64,000 nucleotides of DNA from Ziziphus jujuba (GCF_031755915.1 NC_083382.1:33564501-33628500); one strand, 5' to 3'. Counted from the stretch's first letter, positions 27,551 to 40,069 are shown. Made by a program: numbers and translations. Notes: a model not told the origin generated them from the sequence alone.

Positions 27551-27606
27551 ATCCTAGCTAAACAAAAAATGAGGTATGGATGATCTAATTGTCCAAGAAA
27601 CTGATG

Positions 27607-30558
27607 CTATGATGAAGAAGCTATGGTAACTTCGGCTGAAGGCACAGCATGGCGTGCTACAAATGACTCCACAAGCGGGTTCACAAGATTAGGTGCTTCA
27701 TCCTTCATACAACAACAACAACAAGACACAAGTCAGACGTGTAATAAAATTTATCAATATAAGGTTTCATATTTAAATTCAAGGAAGTTCGACTACTGAA
27801 TGGCTTAAATTCAACAAATTTGTTGCAATCATTGAAATATGTAATAATTTTGTTATATGCACAATGGCCTTCTAAGCCTTTCAAGACATAAGCTTTTCGC
27901 TTTAAAGTATACCATTTCTTCTCAAAAGCCAATTAAAAGCTCCTTGTCTAAACAAACCAACCAAATATAATTCTGATTCCGTGTTTTATTTGTGAGAAAG
28001 AGACCTGAGGGCAGTGGCCAACATTAGGCAGCACAACGAAGTCTTCCACAGAATCAAAATTTTTGTAGGCTCTTCCAAGTTCAATGGGTTCCCATGGATC
28101 CTTGTCACCCCATGCTATCAAAACAGGACACTGCAAAGAGAAGTTGGACCCAAAAAACAAAAAAAAAATAAATAAATAAAAAAAAAGGGAAAAAGGCAGA
28201 ACATTTACATATCATTGAGAGTATAGCGCACAAATGCTAGTTAGCATACCCCGCATTTCAGTTTACAATACTAACCTTCACCTGAGGCAGTAGTTCCTCA
28301 GGAAGTGGGCCATCTGAGTAACAAATGAACTCCAGAAAAACATCTGCAGCACCAGGCTCAAGTCCTGGAAGAAGGATCTTTTCAACTAGTTCTTCTGTCA
28401 CTTGGGAAGTATCATGGTAACACTGAAATGCAATTCATTAGAATCAATCAACCATAATGGATACCTTTAGGATTAAAATCAGGAACCACTTCTAAAGGAT
28501 AAGGAAACTAAATCATTATCAGGGATCATCTAGAAAGGTTGTGAAATTTGTGCAAAACTCGTATAATGCTTGCAGGACGATAGTGAAACCACATACACAA
28601 AGGATAGATCAGGCAACATCCAGAAAGTCTCCTGTAAATTGTTGTTAAGAAACTACGAAGGATCTGTTTGGTTGTTATCTAACCAACGCTTTTTACCCCC
28701 CTTTTCAACTTTTTGCCTCTAAGAGCTGACATCAAGGAGAATAAGAACATTAATGCTGATATTGTGAACTACCTGGCAGAGGATACTTCTCACAGATTCT
28801 GGTGTCGCAACACTCTTGAAGAAATATTGGCCAATAGCAGTATTTCTGTGGCAATGACATGGCTACGTATTTTGAATGTGAATCTGCCATTTCCTAATTT
28901 AAAATCTACTAGAAACAAACTAAAGTTTCCAATTTACCTCAGCAAACTCTGAAATGATTTGATCAAAGGTCTTCCATACCATGGCTGCTTTTTAATATGA
29001 AGCATACGTAGGGAGATATTTAGAAGCATAATGCCCTTACAGATCTTTGGCTCCATAACCGCTGCCTGAAGACCAACAAGTCCTACAAGAAGGCCATAAT
29101 ATTCTGTAAGTCGTAAAATCAAGAAAATATATCGTGAATCACTTCTGAATATCTTTCTCTCCTAAAGTAATCAATGTTGACCAGAATGGAATAGGGTATA
29201 AGCTATATCTGTAACTTATGTGAAATAAAAATAAAGGAAAAACACACAGCAGTATAAAGTCTTCAAGAGTACTGCCAGTAGGTTACCAAATTAGTTTTGT
29301 ACTTTAAACATTGTCATATGCCTCAATTCAGTTGGTTTATATATTAAACAACAATTTGGGCATGATGGGCATATTACTGGTTTGTCAGCATGTTTCAATT
29401 CAGAGAAAATGACAACGGAACATGTTGACATGGCAACTTACCAACTTACCTAAGGCAATTTGCAGCATAGCATATATATGATGAAGATCAAATAAACCAA
29501 AATAACAGAAAGATAAAAACCTCCAATTGAGTTGCAAATGAAAAATGCATCATCCTTAACCACATCATTACAAAAGTCATTTAGCTGGCTGGCCCATGTC
29601 TCAAATGTATAAAATAAGCCATCCCCAAATTGGCGAGGATTTGGTTTGTCTGAGTATCCATAACCAATAAGATCAATAGAGTATACTCTATGTGATTTTG
29701 CAAGAACTGGAATATTTTTCCTCCAGTGGTCACTGTAAGAATAACAACCATTTCACAAGTAGTTAAGCAATTGAATGAAAGAGATAATTGAAACATACAG
29801 TAAAACTTTCACAACAATTAATATACTTTGAAGCCTGAAAATACCACATGGGACGTTAAACAAGCAACTATAGGAAATGAACATATATGTTGTATGTGTG
29901 TGTGTGTGTGTGTGTATATTATATATATATATATATATATATCTTATAGCCAAAAAAAGAAACTGAAAAATGAAATAATGTTTGATACAAACACTAAAAA
30001 GATAATGCCCTATCTTCTGGATTGCAACAAAACATTGGGGGGAAGACATGGAATGTCCATGTACTAAAATATATGTTGTAAATTAGGTTGTCTTTGAGCA
30101 ATGTTGTGCATATATTAATACCTATATGAATTATTTCTCTGCTAATGGGAAGCAAAATGTGAATGATGTAGACCTGTTTGCTCCAAAACCATGAATTAAT
30201 ATTAATGCGGGACCACTGTTTCCAGAATGCTGGTAGCGAATGGAATAGCCCCTCCAGTTCCACATACTACATACAAGAAAATAAAAAACATGATGCTTCA
30301 AAATCAAGAAAGGCTATCATTAGCAACGTCAATTACTCTATTCTACTCTAAACATTTTTACAGAGTTAACAGCATAGTAGCATGAAACATGAGATAAGTG
30401 CAAGGCTTAACTTGTTTGTTATATTGACTCATTTTGAGCGCTAGAGAAAACGATTCTCAATGGTTTCTAATTGTTACATTTCATTCTCATTTACAATACT
30501 ATTAAAGCTCTTTGAACCACGGATGCTAATGTTGAAGTAGCCGGTCCAATCAGTTCTA

Positions 30559-30599
<41 letters not shown>

Positions 30600-31277
30600 C
30601 TCTCACCTCCATTTATCAGTCATCATTTGTATATCATTCTGATTGAAAAACCAAAAAGTAAAAATAAATATTTGAGTAATCATGACCTGAAATATTTGAG
30701 TAATCATTACCTGACACTTTCTTCTGTACAGAACTCTATTCATTTTGGTGAATTTATATCAAAGGACAAAAATTTTAAGCTGGGTAGGAAAGAAAATGTG
30801 CCAAAACGTTGCCAACTAACAGAAAATCAGAAAAATGTATGACAATTTCACAGGTGAAGTTTGTTGTTTCAATGTGCTTGAGCACCACAAAACAGATATG
30901 TAAAAGAGACAAATTTTCTGCAAGTGAAAGAGAATCTTAGAAACAAAAATCCAAGGATTCACACAGTAACAAAGGCAAATTAATTACCTGGTGTGAACTT
31001 GGAGGTCCGAGTGTTTGTCGTTGGAAGAGGTTCGGTTACTGGTGAGGCTCTCCTCCTCAATTTGATCGCTCAAACCAGAAAATGAAACAAACCCACCAGA
31101 CTTCAATCCAGAAATTTCACAAATTCTCTTACGAGATAACGAAATTTGATGGTGGGGATGGTTGTTGCTGAAAACGAGTGGTACTGGTAGAGGAACAATC
31201 TTGTTGGTTCTTTGAGATGACAGGAACGGATAATCCAATCTTGAAAAGGGCAGTGTTGCAGAATTTGTGATTGCCAT
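27607..31277 (-). CDS. Chloroplast-targeted alpha/beta hydrolase
   Basis: Eight exons: 31277-30988, 30266-30174, 29732-29521, 29082-28938, 28845-28773, 28422-28276, 28130-28005 and 27702-27607; they give 393 residues. The first ~90 residues look like a plastid transit peptide. The fold is marked by LILIHGFGANSDHW (oxyanion region), SIDLIGYGYSDKP, the nucleophile elbow CNSIGG (Ser196), GDKDPW (acid Asp331) and NVGHCPQDEAP (His359). The elbow has Cys in place of the first Gly of GxSxG. Relatives include pheophytinase, chlorophyll dephytylases and the At5g38520/At5g19850 proteins (numbers from memory). The substrate is unknown; a pigment or lipid ester is only a guess. The position beside the peptidyl-tRNA hydrolase and importin genes favours the At5g19850 lineage. 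The exon 6 donor was set at 28276 to keep VK before CPVLIAWG. Confidence 0.92.
29895..29942. repeat. Compound (TG)n(TA)n microsatellite in an intron
   Basis: A TG tract passes directly into a TA tract within intron 2 of the alpha/beta hydrolase gene (about 48 bp in total). Confidence 0.9.
30666..30713. repeat. 24-bp tandem duplication, one mismatch
   Basis: Two units starting aaatatttgagtaatcat lie head to tail at 30666-30689 and 30690-30713 and differ at one base. They are inside intron 1 of the alpha/beta hydrolase gene. Confidence 0.9.
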
Positions 31278-32380
31278 GGATGCCAACGCCTAGCTTTGAT
31301 GCTCCGAAAGAACGTACGGGTTTCAAAGAAGCAGCACAAAGCTTAATCAAAGAACCAGCTCACATGTTCGATTTCCAGTGGCTGTAGTGTATGCCCTATA
31401 ATTTCATGTTTACCATTCCTCCACGTTGCGTTGCCCCTTGCCAACATGCAATTTCGATCTTACTTTTATATTCGTATTATTATTTATTTATTATTATAAT
31501 TATTCTTTGTTACAAAGGGTCTATAAAAGTATTCAACGTACGTCCAAACCGATTTCTATCAAATATCTGCTAAATTTTCTTTTTATCTAATTTATTGAAA
31601 AGCAAAATTCAGTGGCTGCAATTCTTCAAGTAGATTCTTTTGAAACTGACCCAGAAAACGAACGCGCAGATGATCATCTCTCCTCTGACTTGTTCCATTT
31701 ATATGATATCAATCACCCGTACTGGGCGCGCGCGCGCACACACGCACACACTCTTGCAGTTGTGTATATAGGTTTCCGATCAGAACCATCATCACCTGCA
31801 ATCGTAAATATTTTACTATAAACTGTACAAAAATTTTACTTGGTTCGAAATACGCATCAAAATCCGATCTTTTTCTTTTCATATGTATGATATAACCAGA
31901 AAAGCGAGAGCCACAGAGAGAATATTTACTGGTGACTTGGAAATTAATTGGTAAATATATGAAATGCCATCACAATTATTAGCTTTCATTTTGTTACGTT
32001 ATATGTCTTTTTTATATTTTCAGCGATTAAAAAAATAAAAATAAAAATAAAAATAAATAAATAAAGAAGCTACATTTGCATGAATACTAATTTGTAGGTG
32101 TACCATGGCCTACTAATTAAGCCATTGAAAGATGGGTATGAGAATAACAAGCCACTCATCAGAAAGTGGAAAATCTATACCAATGCAGTGCAGAGTACTA
32201 TAATACTAATGGATATTTCATCAGAAAGACTTCACCCTTTAGACTTGCAAGGGAATAGAAGAATTGGGTTTTGATGTTAAAAGCTTTTAGAATGGTAGGT
32301 TACATCCCCTTTCACTAAATATTGACTTTTTGAGAGCAATTTGACTGTGAGTTAATGCTAGTTGGAGCAAAATTAGCCCC

Positions 32381-32439
32381 ATTGTCTCTGCCTTAACTAT
32401 TTTTTATTTTATTTTTTGGGTGAATATTGCCTCTGCCTT
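32381..32439 (-). mobile_element. Oligo(T) micro-insertion with 14-bp direct repeats
   Basis: attgtctctgcctt (32381-32394) and attgcctctgcctt (32426-32439) differ at one base. The 31-bp insert read on the minus strand is attcaccc followed by an A-rich tail interrupted by T. The tail abuts the repeat that is upstream in plus-strand order, as expected for a minus-oriented insertion. Confidence 0.55.
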
Positions 32440-33070
32440 TTAAATATATACACAGACACAAACATACTTAACGGCAGAGTATTTTGAAGAAGGTAGTTCT
32501 AATTCCTAGTAACCGATTATATAGGAATATGGACCTTAAACCATAGTTGGTTTAGAAATCCGCCGTAGTGACGGCCCATTTGATCCCAGAGGACATTGAC
32601 AAAGTTGATGGGTGGGGTCACAAACATACTGGACGCATATGAATGATGGGCAGCAGCCAATGGGAGCCGAAGACACATTAACTACCACAGTTTATAAAAT
32701 TACAGATTTATCCTCTAGTTGATGGGCAGTTGAAGTTTTAGGAAAGACAAAGTTTTTTAGGAAGTAGAGAATTAAAATAGATTTAGAAAGGTTGGTCTGC
32801 CCAACAATATAGATATATGACCCGGAGTCCGGCTGGTTTAGAACGTTTGGTCGGTCATATCTCTCTCTCTCTCTCTCTCCGCAGAGACTTGTTGTGCAGT
32901 CTTAGCCGGTAATTCCCACTTACATATAAATATCATACAAAATCTACCGGTCAAATCCCAAACAAACCCTCCAACTATAAGCCCCCCATTTTGAGTTCCT
33001 CATTTGCCTGCTCTGTATTCTCTATACAAAACACACACGTTCACATTGCCCACATCGCAATGCCCCCCCT

Positions 33071-33133
33071 TTATAAGCCTGCACTGCACTGCACTGCAAT
33101 GGGAATATATTATACTTTCTCTACAAACCTCAA

Positions 33134-33170
<37 letters not shown>

Positions 33171-33357
33171 ATATACATCTCTATCCCTTTTCTTAACCTT
33201 TTTACTTTGAAAAAGGTTTTCAAGTTTTGCATGACCCACCCCGTATCATTTCATTGCATCATTTTGTTAATCATGTGGCAACGCATTTTGCTTAAAAAAA
33301 AAAAAAAAAAAAAAAGGGCTCTCAAAGCTTCTCAAAATGCTTCAAGTTTTCACGGGT
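33071..33357 (+). promoter_or_regulatory. Orphan promoter-like segment: TATA, CT-rich leader, donor
   Basis: ttataagc at 33071-33078 is followed by a (CT)n-rich stretch at 33139-33166, as in many plant leaders, and by a strong splice donor, CACGG|GTGAGT, at 33355/33356. Upstream, at about 32600-32900, the DNA is less AT-rich than its surroundings and has a CCAAT box. No protein-coding exon follows that I can recognise. It could be the first exon of a long non-coding RNA or a primary microRNA, or a decayed gene. Confidence 0.3.
33139..33166. repeat. (CT)n microsatellite
   Basis: A CT tract of 28 bp inside the orphan leader-like segment. Confidence 0.9.
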
Positions 33358-35043
33358 GAGTCATTATCTCTTTCTGCTCTTTAAAACTACTTCCTTCTAT
33401 TTCTTCTTTTGTACCTTCTCTTCTGCTAGTTTGTATCTTTTAATCTCTGTTTTCGTCTTTCATGTACTGGTAAAATGCAATTGATGATTCCTCGAACAAT
33501 GTTCTTTTTTTTTTCTTTTTTAATGCAAATTGAAAAATAAAAGCACTTATTAGTTTGGCCTGATAATTTATGTGTCAACCAAAGCTAAACATTTTTTTGA
33601 TACGCTTCTCTGCTCTCATATATGTTTCATGGTGTTTTTTGATTAACATTTAGGCAAAATTTTAGGATCCTATGCATAGATACACATAAAGGTTAGGATG
33701 TATATATATATATATATATTGAGACTGAGACCGAGGCCCCAAATGCAAAGCAGAAGCATAAAGAAAGAACCAACTAGACCTGTTAATAAAATTTTTTTAA
33801 TCTATTTATTTATTTTTATCTTCCTTATTAGTTGGTGGTAAAAATTATGAATGCAAAAAAATTCGGCATTAGTGCTCAAAACATCGAGGCCATCAGGAAG
33901 GAAGGAAAGGAAAATTCACCAAAAAGAAAAAAAAAATGTATATATATATAGGAAGGAAAGGAAAGGGAAGGGAAAATCCCCAAGCTTGGTTGGTTTGGTA
34001 GACCCACCATGAAAATGTTTATAGCATTACTTATATTTATTGGAGCCCCACCCAATCCCAGGAAAACAATAGAAGACCAAAAAAATATGTAATACGACAT
34101 GAAAAAATCCACCCAGTTAAATTTAAGAGTAAATATTGATATTGTATATGAAAAGGGTCAAAAGTCAAAAGAAGAAACGTTGAAGTAGCAGTCAACCATC
34201 TACCAATCACACGGTGTGTATAATTGTAGTGGAAAGACTGGTAGTTCAGATACACGAGTATATATATATATATATATATATATTTTTGTTGGGTCAGATT
34301 ATATGGCCAAAAACACCTCTCCCTCGCTCATGGCTCACCCTATACTCATAGGCATACCAAATTTGAATTTTGAATTAGTACAGATTACAAAACACACCGA
34401 ACCTGTTTAAACACCAGATGTATTTATAATTTGTTTGTGTTATTAATTACCTTCATTTCCAGAGCAAGGAAGATTAATATAATGATGAAAACTTCAAATT
34501 GCATTCGTTTTTGACCTTTGGGTTGGGGGGCTAGGTGACCTTAAACAAATAAATATATATAGGTGGGAAGTTCTAAAAAGGACCATGTGCAATTCTAGGC
34601 CTAGCCAATTCATCCAATATTGTGCTGGCTTGGCAGTGTCGGCTTGACGGGACGATAATGTCTTTATCCTACATGGGCTTTTGAAGATGCCATAGCTTAT
34701 ATGGGCTTGGGCTAAGAGCATCCAAACTTGCTAGCATATGTCTTATTCGAAGTCCAACTGTTTTTTCACCTTTATTTATTTATTTATTTATTTTTTTATA
34801 GATCCTTTCTGAATTTGGTAGGGTTGTGGTCCTATTTTTATATATAAATTGATATGCATAACTCACTTACTAATAATTTAAGTTTTTTTAAGAGCTCAAA
34901 ATTTAAATATTATGTCCAAATCACACTACCACCTATAGAAAAAAAAATAATAATAATTTAGTGGTTATAAAAAAACAAAATGGTCTACAATCGAAGTACA
35001 ATGTTGATATATAGCTCGATAAACATATGGTATATTCCTTGGT

Positions 35044-35101
35044 AGACAAACTCTCATTTTTTTTTTTTTTTTTTTTTTTTGGGATAATAGAGACAAACTC
35101 T
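35044..35101 (-). mobile_element. Oligo(T) micro-insertion with 11-bp direct repeats
   Basis: agacaaactct is repeated exactly at 35044-35054 and 35091-35101. The 36-bp insert on the minus strand is ctattatccc followed by 24 A and two further bases. Confidence 0.65.
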
Positions 35102-35627
35102 GACATGAAAGGTTAATTTGGTAGCTATATGCATATTGCATCAATCATATGTTTGTTTATTTTGAATCATTACAATATCATTTGATAAATATATATGTAG
35201 ACACACTTTCACTTAAAAATAATAACAAAATTAACGATGATATATATGTAGGATAGTTCGGGGGAGGCTTTCACAAAATACATTGAATTGAATCACAATT
35301 CACCATGCACAGATGCATAGCAAGAGGACAAATCCAATACTGTTTATAGAGAGCATTAACAATCAATTGCTCACTTCATACTTCATGTACGCTTGCTTAC
35401 CTGTAAGTATTGTATATACGAAATTTTAAGTTCACTATCGAAGGCACCTCACTTATATATTAGTTAAGCTATTATATGCAATAATACATATATCTTAATT
35501 TCTATCACTTGATGCCTCATGTATGTTGCCTGTTGCCCCACACACACACACACACAAGTGACACAACATATATCAGCACATGATGTTTAAAATATATTAA
35601 TTAAGCAATTATAGCAATAATAAATAA

Positions 35628-35651
35628 GTGTGTGTGTGTGTGTGTGTGTGT
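35628..35651. repeat. (GT)n microsatellite
   Basis: An uninterrupted GT tract of 24 bp in intergenic DNA. A CA tract occurs about 80 bp upstream (near 35540-35556). Confidence 0.9.
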
Positions 35652-37438
35652 AGAAATCTTGTTTATAAAGAATGTGAATAAACATTAAATACAGATCAAG
35701 TGCATACGTAGAAATATTATAAGACTAATTAGTTGCTAGACTGTTTCTTCTCCCTGAACATGAATAAAAACACTAGTACTAGTTGCCATGCATACTAGTC
35801 CTGTTAGCCAGCTAGCTAGGGTATTGATCAATATGAAGTAGCTTCGCTAGAGAACCCTGTATACATTGATGAACTAATTAAATGCCTAATAACTATATAT
35901 AAATAAAGGAGAATTTTTTTTACTAAGGTGTTGCGGTATGTTTAGGTGCCCAAGTTATCCTAAATTCCATTCCTCAAAAAAAGAGAACTATGTATATATA
36001 GCTATGACTCGTGGGCTATAAATGCATATAGATAATATCGGTTTTATTATAATGCACTTCACATTCATATTGCACGTGAGCATGCAATTATATGTACTAC
36101 TTGTAAACATCCTAGTTTATTTTAAGAGAGAGAAATTTGTTATATGTCCACCTAATAATTCAAATCCAAGTCCATCGTAATAAAATTATATACAATATAT
36201 GTAGGATTATTAATTTAAGGAAGCATGTAATCCTAATATTCTCACTCAGCAAAGAGGATGTTAGACCTTTTCCAGAGCATCTTATAAGTATAAATTACTT
36301 AAAACTTTCCTATATATATATATATATATATATGTATATAAAAGAATGTGTGCATGCATACTCAACATATTCTCATGCCCCTTATATAGCTTAGGATTAA
36401 AACATGTTATTGGAATATATATACAATCAACAAAGGTGCTATAAATCAAGATATAATATATATGTATAACATATTTTATGGAAGAACAGCTCTATTAGCT
36501 ATTAGTGTGCTTAAAATTGCGAATGTCACTGAGAGACTCGGAGTTTAAAGACTTTAGAAATTACATATAAATATATACTTGCTATGATACCTAATATTTA
36601 AAAAAAAAAAAATGTAGGTGTTAAAATTTGATATATATAAATTTCTCAATTCCTGATGCCCATATTATAGTGAGGGCATATGCATAGTAGGATTGCACAT
36701 ATTTATCAAAAATAATGATTGATCTTTCTTATGCACCCTATGTCCACAATGTTCGATAATATGACATCACAATCAAATACATTGATCTATTGCTCATGCA
36801 TGCTTTTATCGAACAGGTACATATGATCTATGTAAACCAAACAGCTTGAACTTGTATGTAGTCGTATCAACAAAGAAGGAAATGCCTGCATATTGTGAAC
36901 TATTTTCCCTCATATATATAGCATATAAATAAGTATATTTTGGAACTAAAACATGTTGAACACGCTCATTCAAGTGCATGCGGAGGACAATCAAAGTATT
37001 TGAAAGTTTAGTTTATATTCTAACTTGTAGGCATCATTCACATTTGAATTGGTTCAATTTAGCATGAACTAGTTAGCTTTTGAAAATAAGTATTCTATCC
37101 TAGTTATAAATATATATATATATATATATATATAATTTTGATATGGTGAGGAATTATAAGGGATTTATAAACATGAACAGTTATCCACAATTGCTATGTC
37201 ATATCATAAATTTCTTATAATATCTCTTTGTATTAAATTCATATACATATTATATGCATGTAACACATTGGATAAAATCCTTTTATGTTACTTTCAAGTC
37301 ATAAATTTGTGGTTGCTTAATGCGGTGAATTGGTGATTACCATAGCTTGTGTTTATTCCGAAGGCATATACTATAGCTTATGTTTATCTCGATAGCTTAT
37401 GTTTATCCTGAAGTCATATATATTTTGTGTCTTTGATG

Positions 37439-37497
37439 AGATATATATTGATTTTTTTTTTTATTTTTTTTTTGTTAGATAGATATATATTGATTTT
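37439..37497 (-). mobile_element. Oligo(T) micro-insertion with 17-bp direct repeats
   Basis: agatatatattgatttt is repeated exactly at 37439-37455 and 37481-37497. The 25-bp insert on the minus strand is atctaac followed by an A-tract with one T. The repeat is partly TA-rich, which lowers its weight compared with the more complex repeats at 5969 and 49772. Confidence 0.55.
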
Positions 37498-38292
37498 GAT
37501 CATTGATATTTGATAACAATTATATAATATCTCCATCACATATATCTTTATTTCAATACCCATAACATGAAATCCAATGTGTTTTAGTTTTGCCAAGTTC
37601 ATCTTCAAATGCACCACATGCATGCATGACTTTGAGTCTAATAATATGTATTTATTTCAGCTATATATGTCAACATATATTATCATATATTTATTTATGC
37701 AGAACGAAAGTTCATATATATCAACTACGAGGATCGTTGATCAAGAAAAACATTAATATCCATTAGGTTATTGTTTAAATCCGTGAGTTAAGTATATGAG
37801 TATTTATACATATCTTTATCTTCAGTTTTCATCTCTGTGCTATACATACTTGTTGATTTTAATTGTAGTTAATTCTATGCGCTTGAATCTTATTTCGTTC
37901 CTTCGATTAGATATCAGCTATTTTGTATTAATGCATATCAACAATCATCTATATATACAATTGATATCAAAAAATGTTCAAAAGCTTGAGATCTCTGGCA
38001 AAGTGATATTAGGAAAAAGGAGACTAGCTAATAGCTTAATTAAAGGCATAAACAAATAATTAAGCTTTTGATTAGAAGAATAGATAAGCATTTTGGATCA
38101 TGCATGCAATGCATAATAAACGTTCAAGCAATAAAAATTTTGGGTACTTAGCAGAATATATAAACAAACATACATACAATAAACATATATATATATTGAT
38201 CATGTCTTCATGATTATACAAGTGAGATTGATCTTGCATTCAGTCTTTAAAGATACAACTACAGCGTAGATCAATCTAAAGTTGTCTATGAA

Positions 38293-38337
38293 AATACAAC
38301 TTTTTTTTTTTTTTTCTTTGGCTAGGAATAATACAAC
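38293..38337 (-). mobile_element. Oligo(T) micro-insertion with 8-bp direct repeats
   Basis: aatacaac occurs at 38293-38300 and 38330-38337. The 29-bp insert on the minus strand reads tattcctagccaaag and then about 15 A. The piece ctagccaaa resembles the last bases of the SINE at 45771-45890 (ctagcccaaa), so it may be a 5'-truncated copy of the same family. The short repeat makes this a weaker case. Confidence 0.45.
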
Positions 38338-38533
38338 AACTTTAAAAGAACGAAAAAAAAGAAAGAAGAGTATCACAAACCCAGCGAAAATGAAGATAAG
38401 ATGACCATGAAACCAATAGAACAAACTGGAACACAAGAAATAATATTAATCAAAGAAACCCTTAGGTAGGTAGGTAGAATTTGCGCATAAAGTAATGGAG
38501 GATGATGAATGGCAGGTGCGGATGGATGATATG

Positions 38534-40004
38534 CTATTCCATTTGATGATGATCATCATCAATGGTACTGTTGGGATGATTGTGGTTAAAAGTAGTGGTG
38601 GTGGAAGAGAGCAATGAAGAATCCCAGGTGGTGGTTGGCAAGGCATAAGTAGTAGTGGGTGCAGTAGCTGTTGCAGTAGCACTGGTGGAAATCAAATTAG
38701 GATCGGAAAGTGCAGGTGGAGCAGAAGTGGGAGTGGGATCGGGATTGGGATTGGGGTGGGGGTGTTGTAGTAGTAGTTGGTGTTGGGCTTGGGCAGCAAA
38801 GGCATCGTCGTTGATCAAGGAATTGAGAAAGGAAGAGAAGACATCGTCGGGGCAGTAATTGATATCATCATCATTGCCTGGGAGCTGGGCATGGTTAATA
38901 TTGGAGGGGGAACAATGATGTTCATCATGATCGGAAGATGATGGAAAATTGGGATGATAGGGATGAATATGATGGACAAGTGCAGGAGTGGCAGTGCCAA
39001 TGCCAATGCCATCAGGAGTTTGAATTGGATAGTGATCATGATCATCATTATTAGCAACAATAGTGGCATGGAAGAAGAAGGTGTTTTCATTTTCATTTTC
39101 CTTTTCCTTGTGTATGATGTTGCTGTTGTTGTTGTTGTTGTTGATTTGGAGGAAATCAGCTGGAATATCATTATCAGGTTGTTGGTCGTCCGTGAGATTG
39201 GAAGGAGTAGAGTGATTAGGGTTAGGGCTTGGTGTTGGTGGAGGCTGAGTAGCATTGATCATCATGGGTTTGGAGGAGGAAGAGGGTTTGGTGTCATGAG
39301 GATGATGACGAGGATGAGGAGGAGAAGAGGAGTCGGGGGAGTTGAGGAGAGGCTTGTGGGTTCGGGGATCGATGCCTTGACTAATGAGCTTCTTGCTCAG
39401 GTGAGTGTTCCAGTAGTTCTTTATCTCATTATCTGTGCGTCCAGGAATTCTCCCTGCTATCAGAGACCACCTATATGTATATATATATATATATAATAGT
39501 GAAAGAAAAACAAAACCCTAGGTAAGCTAAGCTAAGGTAAGGTAACAATAATTATAATGGATGGGAAATATTTGAAGGAAGAAAGTAAGAGTACCGGTTG
39601 CCGAGGAGGCGATGGAGGCGAAGAATGAGATCTTCTTCATCAGGAGCGATGTGGCCACGTTTCACGGAGGGACGAAGATAGTTCATCCATCGCAGTCGAC
39701 AGCTCTTGCCGCATCGCAGCAGCCCAGCTCGCTTTGGCAGTGTTCTCCACCGGCCTTCTCCTTCTTTCTTGATGTAGTTCGCCAACACCTCGTCCTCCTC
39801 CGGAGTCCACGGCCCCCTTTTCAGCCCCACCTTGCTGCAGCACGGTGTCATCTTACTATTACTATTCTTATTATTATTATTATTATTATTGTTGTTGTTG
39901 TTGTTGTTCTTCATATACCTACTACTTTTCCCCACCATGCTTGATGTTGTTGATGATCCTCCTCCTCCTCTTGTTGTTGTTGTCGTTGTTGTTGGGTTCC
40001 TCAT
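38534..40004 (-). CDS. MYB5: R2R3-MYB transcription factor, MYB5 type
   Basis: Two exons, 40004-39595 and 39470-38534, give 448 residues. R2 (about 61-113) and R3 (about 115-165) are complete. The bHLH-binding signature in R3 is exact: D125, L126, R129, L133, L140, R144. After R3 comes [14 protein letters not shown], and [14 protein letters not shown] lies at about 346-359; both are as I recall from grape VvMYB5a/b and Arabidopsis MYB5. The start MRNP followed by [14 protein letters not shown] also fits. Known role: MYB5 partners with bHLH and WD40 proteins to control proanthocyanidin, mucilage and trichome genes. Odd features are a T7 and an N13 homopolymer before R2 and a long Asn/His/Pro-rich tail, making it longer than I recall for relatives. 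Only the R3 intron is present; the usual R2 intron is absent. Confidence 0.93.
39857..39912 (-). repeat. Trinucleotide repeat encoding poly-Asn in MYB5
   Basis: An (AAC/AAT)n tract on the coding strand encodes 13 consecutive Asn residues (33-45) and nearby Asn/Ser. It is a coding microsatellite and likely variable in length between alleles. Confidence 0.9.
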
Positions 40005-40058
40005 TTCGTAAGAGACGAATTAAACTGAGTGATGATGATGAATGCTGTGATAGGTTTT

Positions 40059-40067
40059 GTTTATAAA
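40059..40067 (-). promoter_or_regulatory. Candidate TATA box of the MYB5-type gene
   Basis: TTTATAAAC on the minus strand, 55-63 nt upstream of the ATG at 40004. This spacing allows a leader of about 30 nt. Confidence 0.45.
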
Positions 40068-40069
40068 TT

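Larger units (their letters stand above)
31400..38400. other. Gene-poor interval between the alpha/beta hydrolase and MYB5-type genes
   Basis: About 7 kb without a recognisable coding gene. It contains an orphan promoter-like segment (32640-33357), several oligo(A/T) micro-insertions (32381-32439, 35044-35101, 37439-37497 and 38293-38337), (GT)n at 35628-35651 and many (TA)n tracts. Near 37340-37420 the phrase atagcttatgtttatc occurs about three times with variation. Confidence 0.6.

Noticed and set aside
33475..33535. T-rich stretch between aatgcaattga and aatgcaaattga
   Set aside because: The T-tract lies at the wrong end of the interval for a reverse-transcribed insertion, and the repeats differ by an indel.
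38954..39496. 180-codon plus-strand frame and other frames opposite the MYB5-type gene
   Set aside because: The low-complexity CAT/AAT/CCA repeats of the MYB tail leave all frames open; the minus-strand product is the conserved one.
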